DNA of 64,000 nucleotides from Rhodospirillales bacterium. GTDB taxonomy: Bacteria; Pseudomonadota; Alphaproteobacteria; Rhodospirillales; Defluviicoccaceae. The stretch is from assembly GCA_016712375.1 (NCBI GenBank), contig JADJRE010000002.1, forward strand, positions 310,001 to 374,000. The letters run 5' to 3'. A program made the translations under genes and the position numbers. Position 1 is the stretch's first letter. Each line of letters starts with the position of its first letter. The notes below the pieces were generated by a model. The model made no database searches, was not told the DNA's origin, and was given only the letters and a program-made list of their open reading frames with translations. Shown piece by piece: positions 53,782-63,339 of this stretch.

Positions 53782-56448
53782 ATGGACGATCTGCTACTCG
53801 AGTTTCTGACGGAGACGGCGGAAAACCTTGCGGTGCTCGATGCCGAACTCGTTCTTTTCGAGCACGCCCCCGAGAACGCCGCCATTCTCGGCAACATCTT
53901 TCGTTTGGTTCATACCATCAAAGGAACGTGCGGCTTCCTTGGCCTCTCACGGCTGGAATGCATCGCACATGCGGGCGAGAACGTGCTCGGCAAGTTCCGC
54001 GCCGGTGAACTTGCCGTTACCCCGCAGGCGGTGACATCGATCCTGAAATGCATCGACACAATCCGCGAGATGTTGGCAGCTCTCGAGCAGACGGGAGCTG
54101 AGCCGGCCGGGGACGACGGCCCACTTCTCGCTGAGTTAGCGGCGATCGTCGCCGGCACGCAGCCCGCATTATCTTCGCCATCCCCCCGTGGCGCGCCTCC
54201 TGTCGAAGCCCCTTCCTTCCCGGTAGCGCCGGAGATGCTGAAGGAGATCGAAGACGCACTGGCTGCTGGCGGCCAATCCGTCGAGCACGTGGCCGTGGAC
54301 GCAGCGCCGCCGGCATCCCGCCCTTCCGGGCCGCTCTCGTCAGGTGGCGCACTGACAACGACGCCACGCGCGGCGGATGCCGCCCCGGTGGAGACGAAGG
54401 CGCTGTCAGTTGCTCAGCAGTCGATCCGGGTGCCGGTGGAGACGCTCGAGTCACTGATGAATTTGGTCAGCGAACTGGTCCTGACCCGCAATCAGTTGTC
54501 GCAGATGGTGCGGGGCCGAGCCGACACCGAGTTCGCGACGCCGCTGCAAAGGCTCAGCCACATCACCAGCGAACTGCAGGAAGGGGTGATGAAGACGCGG
54601 ATGCAGCCGGTTGGCACCGCGTGGTCGAAGCTGCCGCGGATCATTCGCGACCTGGCGCATGAGACGGGCAAGAAGCTCGACCTGCAGATGGAGGGTGAAG
54701 GCACCGAACTCGACCGCCAGGTCCTTGAGATGATCAAGGACCCCTTGACCCACATGGTACGCAACGCTGCGGATCACGGCATCGAGCCGCCCGACGAGCG
54801 CCGCCGTGTTGGAAAACCGGAAGCCGGCGTCATCCGGCTGAAGGCGCGGCACGAGGGCGGCCACATCATTATAGAAGTTCACGACGATGGCCGTGGACTC
54901 GACATCGAGCGGATCCGCCGCAAGGTTCTCGACCAAGGGCTGGTCCGAGAGGCCGAACTGGCCCAGATGTCGGAACAGCAGATCTTTCAGTTCGTCTTCA
55001 ATGCGGGCTTTTCGACCGCCGAGAAGGTGACCAGTGTCTCCGGCCGCGGCGTCGGCATGGACGTGGTGCGGACCAACATCCAGAAGATCGGTGGAAGCAT
55101 TGAGCTCTCCTCGGTCGCTGGCCACGGCTCCACGTTCGTCATCAAGATTCCACTGACGCTCGCCATCGTGTCGGCGCTGATCGTCGCGGCCGGCGGCCTG
55201 CGTTTCGCTCTCCCGCAGATCTGCGTACTCGAGCTGGTGGGAGTCGACGGTGGTGGCGACGCCAGGCTGGAGATAATCCGAGAAACGCCATTGCTGCGGC
55301 TGAGGGATCGGCTTCTGCCACTGGTCGACCTTCGCTCCCTGCTGCAGATCGATATCGCTGCGGAGGAAACCGGCACCCGGCAGGCCTTTGTCGTCGTCAC
55401 CCAGGTCGGAAAGTTGCGCTTCGGGATCATCGTTGACGAGGTATTCGACACCGAGGAAATCGTCGTCAAGCCGATCAATCCGATGCTTCGTGGCATTGGC
55501 TACTACGCCGGAAACACCATCCTCGGGGACGGCGGCGTGGTGATGATCCTCGATCCCAATGGGATCGCGCAAAAGGTTGGCCTGCGGGCGACGCAGGCCG
55601 AGGAAGACGCCGCAATCGAAGAGAACGCGGCTGCGGCCCTCTGCAGGCTTCTGCTTTTCCGGGCCGGCGGCGCCGGCCAGAAGGCAATCCCGCTGGAGCT
55701 TGTGGCGCGGCTCGAAGAGATCGATCTGTCGACGATCGAGTACTCACAGGGTCGGCCAATGATCCAATACCGTGGCCACCTGATGCCGCTCATTGCGTGT
55801 GATCCGGATTTCCAATGGCCCGCCGAAGGTCGGCGGCCGGTTCTGGTGTTTGTCGATGCGGGCCGGTCGATGGGGTTGGTCGTAGACGAGATTGTTGACA
55901 TCGCCGAGCTGCAACTCAGCGTAGAACTCGCTGGACGCAGCCAAGGCCTCGTCGGCAGCGCCGTGATCGATGGCAAGGCGACGGAGTTGCTGGATGCGGC
56001 GCACTTCCTGACCCAAGCGTTCCCCGGCTGGTTTGAGGCAGCAAGCGAACATGCTCGCGGCCATGACGGGCACCAGGCGCGCCTGCTGCTGGTCGAGGAC
56101 AGTCCTTTCTTTCAAAGGCTGGTGACGCCGGTGCTGGAGGCCGAGGGTTATGAAGTGACCGTTGTCGGTGATGCCGGGCGGGCGCTGGAACTTTACCGGT
56201 GCGGTGCCTGCTTCGATGCGGTGATCAGCGATATTGAGCTGCCGGGGATGAGCGGCTTTGAGCTGGCTCAGCATCTTCGCAGCGACCAGCGCTCAGCTTC
56301 CGTGCCGTTGCTGGCCCTCTCCTCGCACGCCACGGACCGCGATCTGGCGGTTGGTCGTTCGGTCGGCTTCACCGACTACATCGCCAAGTTTGATCGGGAC
56401 GGCTTGATGCAAAGCCTTGCCCGCAACCTGAACGAGGCGCGTGGCTGA
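53782..56448 (+). CDS. cheA: Hybrid chemotaxis histidine kinase CheA with two CheW-like domains and receiver
   Basis: An 888-residue kinase. The domains in order are Hpt (phospho-His in FRLVHTIKGTCGFLGL, about residue 48), a linker, the dimer domain (SIRVPVETLESLMNLVSELV), and the ATPase (N box HMVRNAADHGIE, G1 DDGRGLD, G2 GRGVGMDVV). A first CheW-like domain follows (SALIVAAGGLRFALPQICVL). A second CheW-like domain comes next (LCRLLLFRAGGAGQKAIPLE), then a C-terminal receiver with phospho-Asp in DAVISDIELPGMSG. ATG at 53782 is preferred because MDDLLLEFLTETAENL is the normal family start. No separate cheW lies between it and cheY, so the kinase may carry its own coupling modules. Confidence 0.92.
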   Translation: MDDLLLEFLTETAENLAVLDAELVLFEHAPENAAILGNIFRLVHTIKGTCGFLGLSRLECIAHAGENVLGKFRAGELAVTPQAVTSILKCIDTIREMLAALEQTGAEPAGDDGPLLAELAAIVAGTQPALSSPSPRGAPPVEAPSFPVAPEMLKEIEDALAAGGQSVEHVAVDAAPPASRPSGPLSSGGALTTTPRAADAAPVETKALSVAQQSIRVPVETLESLMNLVSELVLTRNQLSQMVRGRADTEFATPLQRLSHITSELQEGVMKTRMQPVGTAWSKLPRIIRDLAHETGKKLDLQMEGEGTELDRQVLEMIKDPLTHMVRNAADHGIEPPDERRRVGKPEAGVIRLKARHEGGHIIIEVHDDGRGLDIERIRRKVLDQGLVREAELAQMSEQQIFQFVFNAGFSTAEKVTSVSGRGVGMDVVRTNIQKIGGSIELSSVAGHGSTFVIKIPLTLAIVSALIVAAGGLRFALPQICVLELVGVDGGGDARLEIIRETPLLRLRDRLLPLVDLRSLLQIDIAAEETGTRQAFVVVTQVGKLRFGIIVDEVFDTEEIVVKPINPMLRGIGYYAGNTILGDGGVVMILDPNGIAQKVGLRATQAEEDAAIEENAAAALCRLLLFRAGGAGQKAIPLELVARLEEIDLSTIEYSQGRPMIQYRGHLMPLIACDPDFQWPAEGRRPVLVFVDAGRSMGLVVDEIVDIAELQLSVELAGRSQGLVGSAVIDGKATELLDAAHFLTQAFPGWFEAASEHARGHDGHQARLLLVEDSPFFQRLVTPVLEAEGYEVTVVGDAGRALELYRCGACFDAVISDIELPGMSGFELAQHLRSDQRSASVPLLALSSHATDRDLAVGRSVGFTDYIAKFDRDGLMQSLARNLNEARG

Positions 56449-56485
56449 AGCTTCGCCGCCTTCGAAATCGCAAACGGAGCAGCCA

Positions 56486-56854
56486 ATGAAGTCCTGTCTT
56501 GTCGTCGACGACTCGCGGGTCGTCCGGATGGTCGCGCGGCGCGTTCTACAGGACTTGGCGTTCGATGTATACGAGGCGACGAACGGACAGGAAGCCCTGA
56601 TCAGCTGCTTGTCAAGGATGCCCGATGTCGTGCTGCTCGACTGGAACATGCCGGTGATGAACGGCATCGACTTCCTGCGCGCGCTCCGCAGTCTGCCCGG
56701 TGGCGACGAACCGGTGGTGGTGTTCTGCACCACCGAGAGCGACGTCGCCCACATTCAGCAAGCAATTGATCTCGGAGCCAACGAATACATCATGAAGCCG
56801 TTCGACAGTGAGATCATCGAGCTGAAGTTCACGCAAGTCGGCCTTCTCGGCTAG
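56486..56854 (+). CDS. cheY: Chemotaxis response regulator CheY
   Basis: A 122-residue single receiver domain. The acidic pair is CLVVDDSRVVRM, the phospho-Asp is in VVLLDWNMPVMNG, Thr is in VVFCTTESD, and Lys in EYIMKPFDSEI. It would bind the flagellar motor switch when phosphorylated. ATG at 56486 lies 37 bases after the cheA stop. The ending (IELKFTQVGLLG) fits. Confidence 0.9.
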   Translation: MKSCLVVDDSRVVRMVARRVLQDLAFDVYEATNGQEALISCLSRMPDVVLLDWNMPVMNGIDFLRALRSLPGGDEPVVVFCTTESDVAHIQQAIDLGANEYIMKPFDSEIIELKFTQVGLLG

Positions 56855-56865
56855 GGCGGCGTCAC

Positions 56866-58056
56866 ATGCCCCCCGAGCATCTTCAGAAACGCCAGACACT
56901 CGTTCCAGGGCAAGGTTCCACACCGCGGTCGGATGCATCTTTCTGCGACCCCTGCCGGGTGATGGTTGCCGATGACTCCGCGGTCGTGCGCGGCCTGATC
57001 ATCGGCATGCTCCGCACCGATCCACAGATCGAAGTGGTTGCCTCCGTCCCCAACGGAGCTGTTGCCGTCGACCGCCTGGCACGCACCCGTGACATCGAGG
57101 TTGTCGTTCTCGACATCGAGATGCCGGTAATGGATGGCCTGACGGCGCTGGGCAAGCTGCTGGCGATCGACCCGACGCTGCAAGTGGTGATGGCGTCGAC
57201 GCTCACCCAGCACAACGCCGAAGTCAGCATTCGCGCCCTCGAAATGGGTGCTGCCGACTACATCCCGAAACCGTCGTCGCGGCAGCTCGGTGGCAGTGCC
57301 GACTTCCACCGCGACTTGCTTTCCAAGATCAAGGAGCTGGCGGCGGCGCGGCGGCGCCGCGGCGGCATAGCGAAACCTGAAGTCGTCGCGCGACCACCGC
57401 ACAGCCGAGCCGCCGGTGCATCGGCCGCTGTGGCTCCTGTGATCACGCTGCGGCCGAACTCGGGCATTCGGCCCGACATCATCGCCATTGGCAGCTCGAC
57501 CGGCGGTCCGCAGGCGCTCACCGCAGTGCTGAAGGAGTTGGTGGCGCAAGCGGTGCCGCAGCCGGTGATCGTCACGCAGCACATGCCGCCGACCTTCACC
57601 GCCATTCTTGCCGAGCATCTCCAGCGGGCCACTGGGGTGCGCTGCGCCGAGGCGGTCACCGGCGAGCCATTACTTGGCAGCCGCATCTACGTCGCTCCCG
57701 GCGATTATCATCTGCTGGTGGAGCAAACGCCAGGTGGGCCGCAGCTTCGCCTGTCTCGGGATCCACCGCAAAACTTTTGCCGACCTTCGGTCGATCCGAT
57801 GCTGCGCAGCGTCGCGCGGTGCTACGGGCGGCGCGGTTTGGCGGTCATCCTCACCGGGATGGGCTCGGACGGACTGGCCGGCTGCCGCGAACTGACGGAG
57901 GCGGGAGGCGCTGTGATTGCGCAGGATCAGCAGAGCAGCGTCGTGTGGGGAATGCCGGGAGCCGTTGCTTCGACCGGTCTCTGTTGCGCCGTGGAGCCGT
58001 TGTCTCGTATCGCCGCATGCGTAGCGGCCCTGGCAAAAGGGGGTAGGGCCGCATGA
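56866..58056 (+). CDS. cheB: Chemotaxis glutamate methylesterase CheB
   Basis: A 396-residue protein that removes methyl groups from (and deamidates) chemoreceptors. The receiver domain starts near residue 30 (RVMVADDSAVVRGLI) with phospho-Asp in VVLDIEMPVMDGL. The esterase domain has the catalytic Ser in IAIGSSTGGPQALT, His in VTQHMPPTFTAIL, and Asp in GMGSDGLAGC. The first 30 residues are extra and rich in Gln and Pro. A later start is possible, but the next methionine (MVADDS) lies inside the receiver fold. It overlaps the cheR start by 4 bases. Confidence 0.92.
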   Translation: MPPEHLQKRQTLVPGQGSTPRSDASFCDPCRVMVADDSAVVRGLIIGMLRTDPQIEVVASVPNGAVAVDRLARTRDIEVVVLDIEMPVMDGLTALGKLLAIDPTLQVVMASTLTQHNAEVSIRALEMGAADYIPKPSSRQLGGSADFHRDLLSKIKELAAARRRRGGIAKPEVVARPPHSRAAGASAAVAPVITLRPNSGIRPDIIAIGSSTGGPQALTAVLKELVAQAVPQPVIVTQHMPPTFTAILAEHLQRATGVRCAEAVTGEPLLGSRIYVAPGDYHLLVEQTPGGPQLRLSRDPPQNFCRPSVDPMLRSVARCYGRRGLAVILTGMGSDGLAGCRELTEAGGAVIAQDQQSSVVWGMPGAVASTGLCCAVEPLSRIAACVAALAKGGRAA

Positions 58057-58903
58057 CGCCCACCGAGCTGGAATTTCTCAGTGACCTGGTGCGGCGGCGC
58101 TCCGGCATCGTCATTACTCGCGACAAGGAGTATCTGCTGGAGAACCGGCTGTCGCCGATCGCCACGCAGCGAAAGCTGGCTGGCCTGGCGGGCCTTGTTA
58201 CGGCGTTGCGCCGGCCGGACGAGGCCCTGGCACGCGAGGTGGTCGAAGCGATGACCACCAATGAGACGCTGTTTTTCCGTGACGGTCGGCCATTCGAGAT
58301 GTTGCGCACCGAAGTCCTGCCGATGCTGTTGAAGGAACGTGCCGCCAGCCGCGGCCTGCGCATCTGGAGCGCCGCCTGCTCTACTGGACAGGAGCCATAT
58401 TCGATCGCCATGCTGCTAAGGGAGGAAGCGGTGCGATTGGCTGGCTGGCGGGTCAGCATTGTCGCGACCGACATCACCAGATCGGTTCTGACCAAGGCGC
58501 GGGCCGGCGTCTACTCCCAGTTCGAGGTGCAACGCGGCCTGCCGATCACTCTTTTGGTCAAATACTTTAAGCAGGTCGGCACGCAGTGGGAACTGGATCC
58601 CGCTCTGCGCGCAATGGTCGAGTTCCGTGAGCACAACATCATTCAAGAAGCTGCTCCCGGCGCCGGCTTCGATATCGTCTTCTGCCGCAATCTGTTGATT
58701 TATTTCGACCAGGATCAGAAGCGCCGGGTTCTCAATAACCTTGCCGCGTCGATGGCGGAAGATGCGGTGCTGTTTCTTGGGGCACTGGGAGCGTACTCGG
58801 CGTCACCGATAGCCTCGAACCGGTCCCTGAAAAACGTGGCCTCTATCGCCGTGCCAGCGGGCCTGTGACGGCACCGCGCATGGCAGCGGGTGGCCGGAGC
58901 TGA
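58053..58903 (+). CDS. cheR: Chemotaxis methyltransferase CheR, one frameshift near the end
   Basis: A protein of about 283 aa that methylates chemoreceptor glutamates using SAM. The N-terminal helical domain (MTPTELEFLSDLVRRRSGI) precedes the SAM domain, with LRIWSAACSTGQEPYSIAML and the FDIVFCRNLLIYFD motif. As written the frame ends at 58868 with an odd tail. A missing G near 58793 (GCGTACTC, expected GCGGTACTC) restores VLGVTDSLEPVPEKRGLYRR with a stop at 58901-58903, the usual CheR ending. It is the last gene of the plus-strand che operon. Confidence 0.9.
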
Positions 58904-59025
58904 TCGACACCGCTGGCAAAGGCAAGAAGGCAATCAGCCTGCGGCGGAAGAAGCCCAACTCGACGTGTCGCGACGCAAGTCCGGCCGGGCGCCTCGCTTA
59001 AGCGGGCGCCGCGGGCCGTCATCGA

Positions 59026-59730
59026 TCACGCCGCGAAGGCCGCTGCCTCTCCCTGATCCGGATCGCGCAGGACGTAGCCGCGGCCCCAGACCGTCTCAAT
59101 GTAGTGCTCGCCAAGCGTCGCCGTCGCAAGCTTCTTGCGCAGCTTGCAGATGAAAACGTCGATGATCTTCAGCTCGGGTTCGTCGAGGCCGCCATAGAGA
59201 TGGTTTAGGAACATCTCTTTGGTCAGGGTCGTTCCCTTTCGCAGGCTCAGCAGTTCAAGGATGCCGTATTCCTTGCCGGTCAGATGCAGCGGCTGGCCAT
59301 CAACGGAAGCAGTGCGGGCCGCCAGGTTGACCGCAAGTTTGCCGGTCCGGATTTCCGACTGCGCGTGACCCTTCGAACGGCGAACGATCGCCTGGATGCG
59401 GGCCACCAGTTCGCGCTTGTCGAACGGCTTGGTCAGATAGTCGTCGGCGCCCGATCCCAGGCAGCGCAGCTTGTTTTCGAGCTGCGACAGACCGGACAGG
59501 ATCAGCACCGGGGTAGTGATGCGGGCTGCGCGCAGCCGGCGCAGGACTTCCGTGCCCTCCATGTCCGGCAGCACCAGGTCGAGCAGCACGATGTCGTAGT
59601 CGTAAAGCTTGGCGATCTCGATCGCATCTTCGCCGAGATCGGTAGTATCGACCACCATGTTCTCGGACTTGAGCATCAGCTGCACGCTGCGGGCGATTAT
59701 GCTGTCGTCTTCGACGAGGAGAACTCGCAT
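59026..59730 (-). CDS. ctrA: Cell-cycle response regulator CtrA
   Basis: A 234-residue OmpR-type regulator, the master cell-cycle and flagellar regulator of alphaproteobacteria. The receiver begins MRVLLVEDDSIIARSVQLML, with phospho-Asp in IVLLDLVLPDMEG and Lys in DDYLTKPFDKREL. The winged-helix domain contains LHLTGKEYGILELLSLRKG and KIIDVFICKLRKKLA, the nearly invariant CtrA recognition helix. The start at 59730 gives the exact family length; the upstream Met at 59784 would add an unusual tail. It is convergent with cheR and divergent from fliI. Confidence 0.94.
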   Translation of the reverse strand: MRVLLVEDDSIIARSVQLMLKSENMVVDTTDLGEDAIEIAKLYDYDIVLLDLVLPDMEGTEVLRRLRAARITTPVLILSGLSQLENKLRCLGSGADDYLTKPFDKRELVARIQAIVRRSKGHAQSEIRTGKLAVNLAARTASVDGQPLHLTGKEYGILELLSLRKGTTLTKEMFLNHLYGGLDEPELKIIDVFICKLRKKLATATLGEHYIETVWGRGYVLRDPDQGEAAAFAA

Positions 59731-59820
59731 TGGGATGGCCCCCTGCACACTTTGAAGTTGTTGTGACTCAGAACGTGCGATCATTAATAGTGCCTTTGGG
59801 TAATGTGTGCAATCCTAATT

Positions 59821-59835
59821 TTATTATCTGATTAA
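59821..59835. promoter_or_regulatory. Possible CtrA-binding site in the ctrA-fliI intergenic region
   Basis: TTAT at 59821-59824, then seven bases, then TTAA at 59832-59835. It matches the CtrA box TTAA-N7-TTAA except for one base. It lies about 90-105 bases upstream of the ctrA start, and the divergent fliI gene begins 140 bases further on. It would fit autoregulation and flagellar gene control by CtrA. The AT-rich setting makes chance matches likely. Confidence 0.4.
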
Positions 59836-59974
59836 TATACAACCTTAAAGGGCACTGACTTGTGCACGCTGTCTCCTGCCTCCTCGGCTTGGCATACAGC
59901 TGCCCGTTGACGAAGCATTAACCGGCGCGGGGTATCTCTGCTGTTCACCGCCTCAAGGCCGGGAGAAAGCTGCC

Positions 59975-61344
59975 GTGCACAACGCTTCTGCAGCCACCGC
60001 CACCTCTATCGTGCAGCGTCTCGATGCGTTACCGAGCGTGCAGCGTTTCGGCCGGATATCCGGCATCACCGGCTTGCTGGTTGAGGCGGACGGGCTGGGT
60101 GAAGTGCTGGCCGTCGGCGATCGCTGTCGCCTGATCGATCGCGCCGGTGCGGCGGTACACGCCGAGGTGATCGGTTTCCGCAACGGCCGCTCGCTGCTGA
60201 TGCCATACGGCCCACTCGCCGGCATCGGCCCGGGTTGCCGCGCTGAAATCGGCTGCGACGATGATGCCGTCTGGCCCGGCGAGCACTGGCTCGGCCGGGT
60301 GGTCGGTCCGCTCGGCGAGCCGATCGACGGCGCTGGCCCATTGACCGCGGGCCCGCTGCGTTATCCGCTTCGGGCGGCTGCACCGCCAGCGCACGCGCGG
60401 CAGCGGATGGCCGGCAAGCTCGACCTGGGCGTGCGGGCTATCAATGCGTTTCTTACATGCTGTCGCGGACAGCGGCTCGGTGTGTTCGCTGGATCAGGGG
60501 TGGGCAAGTCCAGCCTGCTGTCGATGCTGGCGCGCCACACCGAAGCCGATGTCACCGTCATCGGATTAATCGGCGAGCGTGGTCGCGAGGCCCGCGAGTT
60601 TATCGAGGACAGCTTGGGTGAAACGGGAATGGCACGCAGCGTCGTCGTCGTCGCCACCTCCGATCTGGCACCGCCGCTGCGCCGGCACGCGGCCTATACG
60701 ACGCTCGCTATCGCTGAATACTTCCGCGATAGAGGCGCGCGGGTGCTGTGCCTGATGGACAGCGTCACCCGCTTCGCCATGGCGCAGCGGGAGATCGGTC
60801 TTGCCGCCGGCGAGCCGCCGACCTCGAAGGGCTACACGCCGTCGGTGTTCGCCGAGTTGCCGCGGCTGCTGGAACGCGCTGGTCCCGGCATCGAAGGTCA
60901 GGGCAGCATCACCGGGCTGTTTACCGTCCTGGTCGAAGGCGACGATCACAACGAGCCAATCGCCGATGCGGTGCGCAGCATTCTCGACGGCCACGTCGTT
61001 CTCGACCGGGCGATCGCCGAACGCGGCCGCTATCCTGCGATCGATATCCTGAAGAGCGTTTCCCGCGCCTTGCCCGGCTGCAACTCGGTCGAGGAAAACG
61101 CGCTCATCGGCCGGGCGCGACGACTGTTGTCGTTATGGGAGGAGATGGCCGAGTTGATCCGGCTGGGGCCTATCGCAGCGGCACGGATGCCGAAGTCGAC
61201 GAGGCGATCCGCCTGCGTCCGGCGATCGAGGCATTCCTCTGCCAAGGGAAGGATGACCGCTGCGACCTGGCGCAGTCTTACGCCGCCTTGCGTTCGGCAC
61301 TCGAAGGTTGTTCCGTCGGCGTCGGCGGGAGCGGGCAGAGCTGA
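59975..61344 (+). CDS. fliI: Flagellar export ATPase FliI, one frameshift
   Basis: The ATPase of the flagellar type III export apparatus. The corrected length is 456 aa. Walker A is FAGSGVGKSSLLSML (about residue 170), LIGERGREAREFIED lies nearby, and Walker B is LCLMDSVTRFAMAQRE. The segments EPPTSKGYTPSVFAELPRLL and GQGSITGLFTVLVEGDDHNE are typical. The end is in another frame: GGGG at about 61166-61169 needs one more G, giving RLGAYRSGTDAEVDEAIRL and a stop at 61342-61344. The stop overlaps the fliJ start. Start GTG 59975 (VHNASAAT) is the most likely. Confidence 0.92.
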
Positions 61345-61754
61345 TGGGCAGCGGCCTAGCTTCTTTGATCCGACTGCGCCGATGGAACCTCGATGAGGAG
61401 AGGCAGCGGCTGGCGCCGCTGATGCGCGCGTTGCAGGAGTTGCAAGAAAAACTAGCCGGACTGGATGCGGAGATCGACCGCGAGCGAGAAGGCGCCGCCA
61501 ACGACGAAGTCGCCTTCGCCTATGCCTCTTATGCCGGCAGAGCGATGGTGCGCCGCGCCGCGGCCGTGGACGCAATCGCAAGAGCGGAGGCTGCGGCGAC
61601 GGCGCAGCGACAGGTGGTGCTGCTCTGCCATCGTGAGATGCGGAGCGCCGAGCTTGCCGAGCAGGCCCGCTTTGAAAAACTCGCCCGCGAGGCTCGGCGC
61701 CGCGAGCAGATCGCGGTCGATGAACTTGCGCTTTTGACACGTGATAACGGTTGA
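61344..61754 (+). CDS. fliJ: Flagellar export chaperone FliJ-like protein
   Basis: A 136-residue coiled-coil protein. ATG at 61344 overlaps the fliI stop (ATGA), so the two are translationally coupled. The sequence starts MGSGLASLIRLRRWNLDEER and is rich in Glu, Arg, Ala and Leu, with helical periodicity throughout (for example LQELQEKLAGLDAEIDRERE). This layout and position behind fliI is typical of FliJ, which connects FliI to the export gate. FliJ sequences are poorly conserved, so position counts for much of the assignment. Confidence 0.82.
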   Translation: MGSGLASLIRLRRWNLDEERQRLAPLMRALQELQEKLAGLDAEIDREREGAANDEVAFAYASYAGRAMVRRAAAVDAIARAEAAATAQRQVVLLCHREMRSAELAEQARFEKLAREARRREQIAVDELALLTRDNG

Positions 61755-62215
61755 TCCCCCTACGAACAAAGCGGAACCGCTGCGATGCTAAAGCCGCGCG
61801 ATTCGTCCGATATTGAACTCAAAGACATGAAGTGGCGGAACGCCATGCAGCAACTGCATGGCGTTGACGAGGGCGCCGTTGTCCGTACAATTCAATTGGG
61901 ATGAGAAAAAGGGGGAGGCATCGATGCCTGTACGGGGGACGGCGAAATCACGTGTGAAGGTTCTGCACAAGATTTTGCAAAGACGGCGACGACAAGCCAG
62001 CGTCGCGGTCGTGTTGTGGTTTCGTAGCCAGGGCGGCGAAGATTCTTGTTCGACTCGGTCCGGCTACGGTCGTTGTTTCAGTAGCTTTCCATCGCTGGCA
62101 CCGGATAACAATGCACTCGCGGAATCAACCGAAGCATTATCCACATAGGAATTGTTGAGGCATAGGCCTGCGCCAGGGCCATTCTTGGCGGTAGGCGAAG
62201 AAGGAGACCTCGGCG
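61755..62215. other. Stretch without a clear gene between fliJ and dmeF
   Basis: About 460 bases. Two weak open frames exist: 61785-61904 (MLKPRDSSDIELKDMKWRNA and onward, 39 aa) and one starting at ATG 61924 (MPVRGTAKSRVKVLHKILQR, ending at 62148). Neither resembles a known family, and the second is Arg/Ser-rich as in non-coding sequence. The most distinct signal is the hairpin at 61839-61865. The dmeF promoter and any metal operator should lie at the right end, but I could not identify them. Confidence 0.4.
61839..61865. repeat. Perfect 12-bp inverted repeat with a 3-base loop
   Basis: AACGCCATGCAG (61839-61850) and CTGCATGGCGTT (61854-61865) are exact reverse complements separated by CAA. 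The tight loop would make a very stable hairpin in RNA. It lies 85 bases after fliJ, so it may end the fliIJ transcript, but there is no T run. It may also be a protein-binding palindrome or a REP-like repeat. No second copy was noticed. Confidence 0.7.
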
Positions 62216-63217
62216 GTGCACACGCATTCGCTAGCCCCGTGGCAGCACGATCACGCCTTCGGCCAACAGGTGCGGCGGGCGGGCGAACGGCGAACGTTTG
62301 CTGTCGTTTTGCTGACGGCAGCAATGATGGCGGTCGAGATCGGCGCCGGCCTCGCCTTCGGTTCCATGGCGCTGCTTGCCGACGGCCTGCACATGGGTTC
62401 GCACGCGGCGGCGCTGGGCCTCGCTGTCGTCGCCTATGTCTATGCCCGGCGACATGCCGAGGATCAGGTCTTCACTTTCGGAACTGGCAAGGTGAACGCC
62501 CTCGCCGGCTACTCCAGCGCCCTGTTGCTCGTCCTGTTCGCGGCCGCGATGGCTTGGGAGAGCGGCAACCGGCTGTTGCAACCGCAGCCCATTGCCTTTG
62601 ACGAGGCGATCCTGGTCGCCCTGCTCGGTCTCGCTGTCAACCTCGTCAGCCTGCTGATGCTGCGCGACGCTCCGGCACACCGGCATGCGGCGCGCGGGCA
62701 TCACATCGATGACGATGCCCATGTCCACGAGACCACGTCCCAACACGACGAGCATGCCGCTCACCCGCATGGGCATGGCGCTGCTCCTGGGCATGGGCAC
62801 GATTACAACCTCCGCGGCGCTTATCTGCACGTGCTCGCCGACGCGACGACGTCGCTGCTGGCGATCGCTGCCCTGGCGCTCGGTCGGACTTACGGCTGGA
62901 CTTGGCCGGACGCGGCGGTCGGCCTGGTCGGAGCCTTGCTTGTCGGCCGCTGGGCATGGGGGCTGGTGCGGGACAGCGGCGGCGTGCTTCTCGATGTGCA
63001 GGCGCCGGCGGAGGTGCACGATCGGATCCGACACGCCATCGAGCGGGGCGACGATCGTGTCGCCGACCTGCACGTCTGGTCGCTGGGCGGCGATGGCTAC
63101 GCCGCGGCGCTGTCGGTTGTCGCCCACCATCCGCGCTCACCGGAGGCTTACAAGGCGATGATCCCCGCCTCCGCGCGCGTACTGCATGCGACGGTAGAAG
63201 TGCACCACTGCAACTGA
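62216..63217 (+). CDS. dmeF: CDF-family divalent metal exporter, DmeF type
   Basis: A 333-residue inner-membrane cation diffusion facilitator, of the kind that exports Co and Ni. The N-terminus is His-rich (MHTHSLAPWQHDHAFGQQ), and metal ligands in the membrane part are ALLADGLHMGSHAAALG and, later, YLHVLADATTSLLAIAALAL. A large His-rich loop between segments IV and V (HVHETTSQHDEHAAHPHGHG) is typical of DmeF. The ending RVLHATVEVHHCN fits the cytoplasmic domain. The start is GTG 62216. No DmeR/RcnR-type regulator gene was found beside it. Metal choice is by family only. Confidence 0.87.
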   Translation: MHTHSLAPWQHDHAFGQQVRRAGERRTFAVVLLTAAMMAVEIGAGLAFGSMALLADGLHMGSHAAALGLAVVAYVYARRHAEDQVFTFGTGKVNALAGYSSALLLVLFAAAMAWESGNRLLQPQPIAFDEAILVALLGLAVNLVSLLMLRDAPAHRHAARGHHIDDDAHVHETTSQHDEHAAHPHGHGAAPGHGHDYNLRGAYLHVLADATTSLLAIAALALGRTYGWTWPDAAVGLVGALLVGRWAWGLVRDSGGVLLDVQAPAEVHDRIRHAIERGDDRVADLHVWSLGGDGYAAALSVVAHHPRSPEAYKAMIPASARVLHATVEVHHCN

Positions 63218-63339
63218 GGATGTTGCCGTCAAGCATCATCCTCTCGCAGCCGCGATGCAGGCCTTCTCCCCCTGCGTAACCGTGGCGGCCACTCGGGGTG
63301 GCGTTAGCCGCCGCAGTGGCCGCCTGCGCCGAGCCCGCT

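Noticed and set aside
54451..55572. 373-codon minus-strand frame opposite cheA
   Set aside because: It is a shadow of the conserved CheA ATPase domain.
59832..59848. TTAA pair in the ctrA-fliI region as a full CtrA box
   Set aside because: The spacing between the two TTAA motifs here is nine, not seven. Only the TTAT-N7-TTAA site at 59821 fits the spacing.
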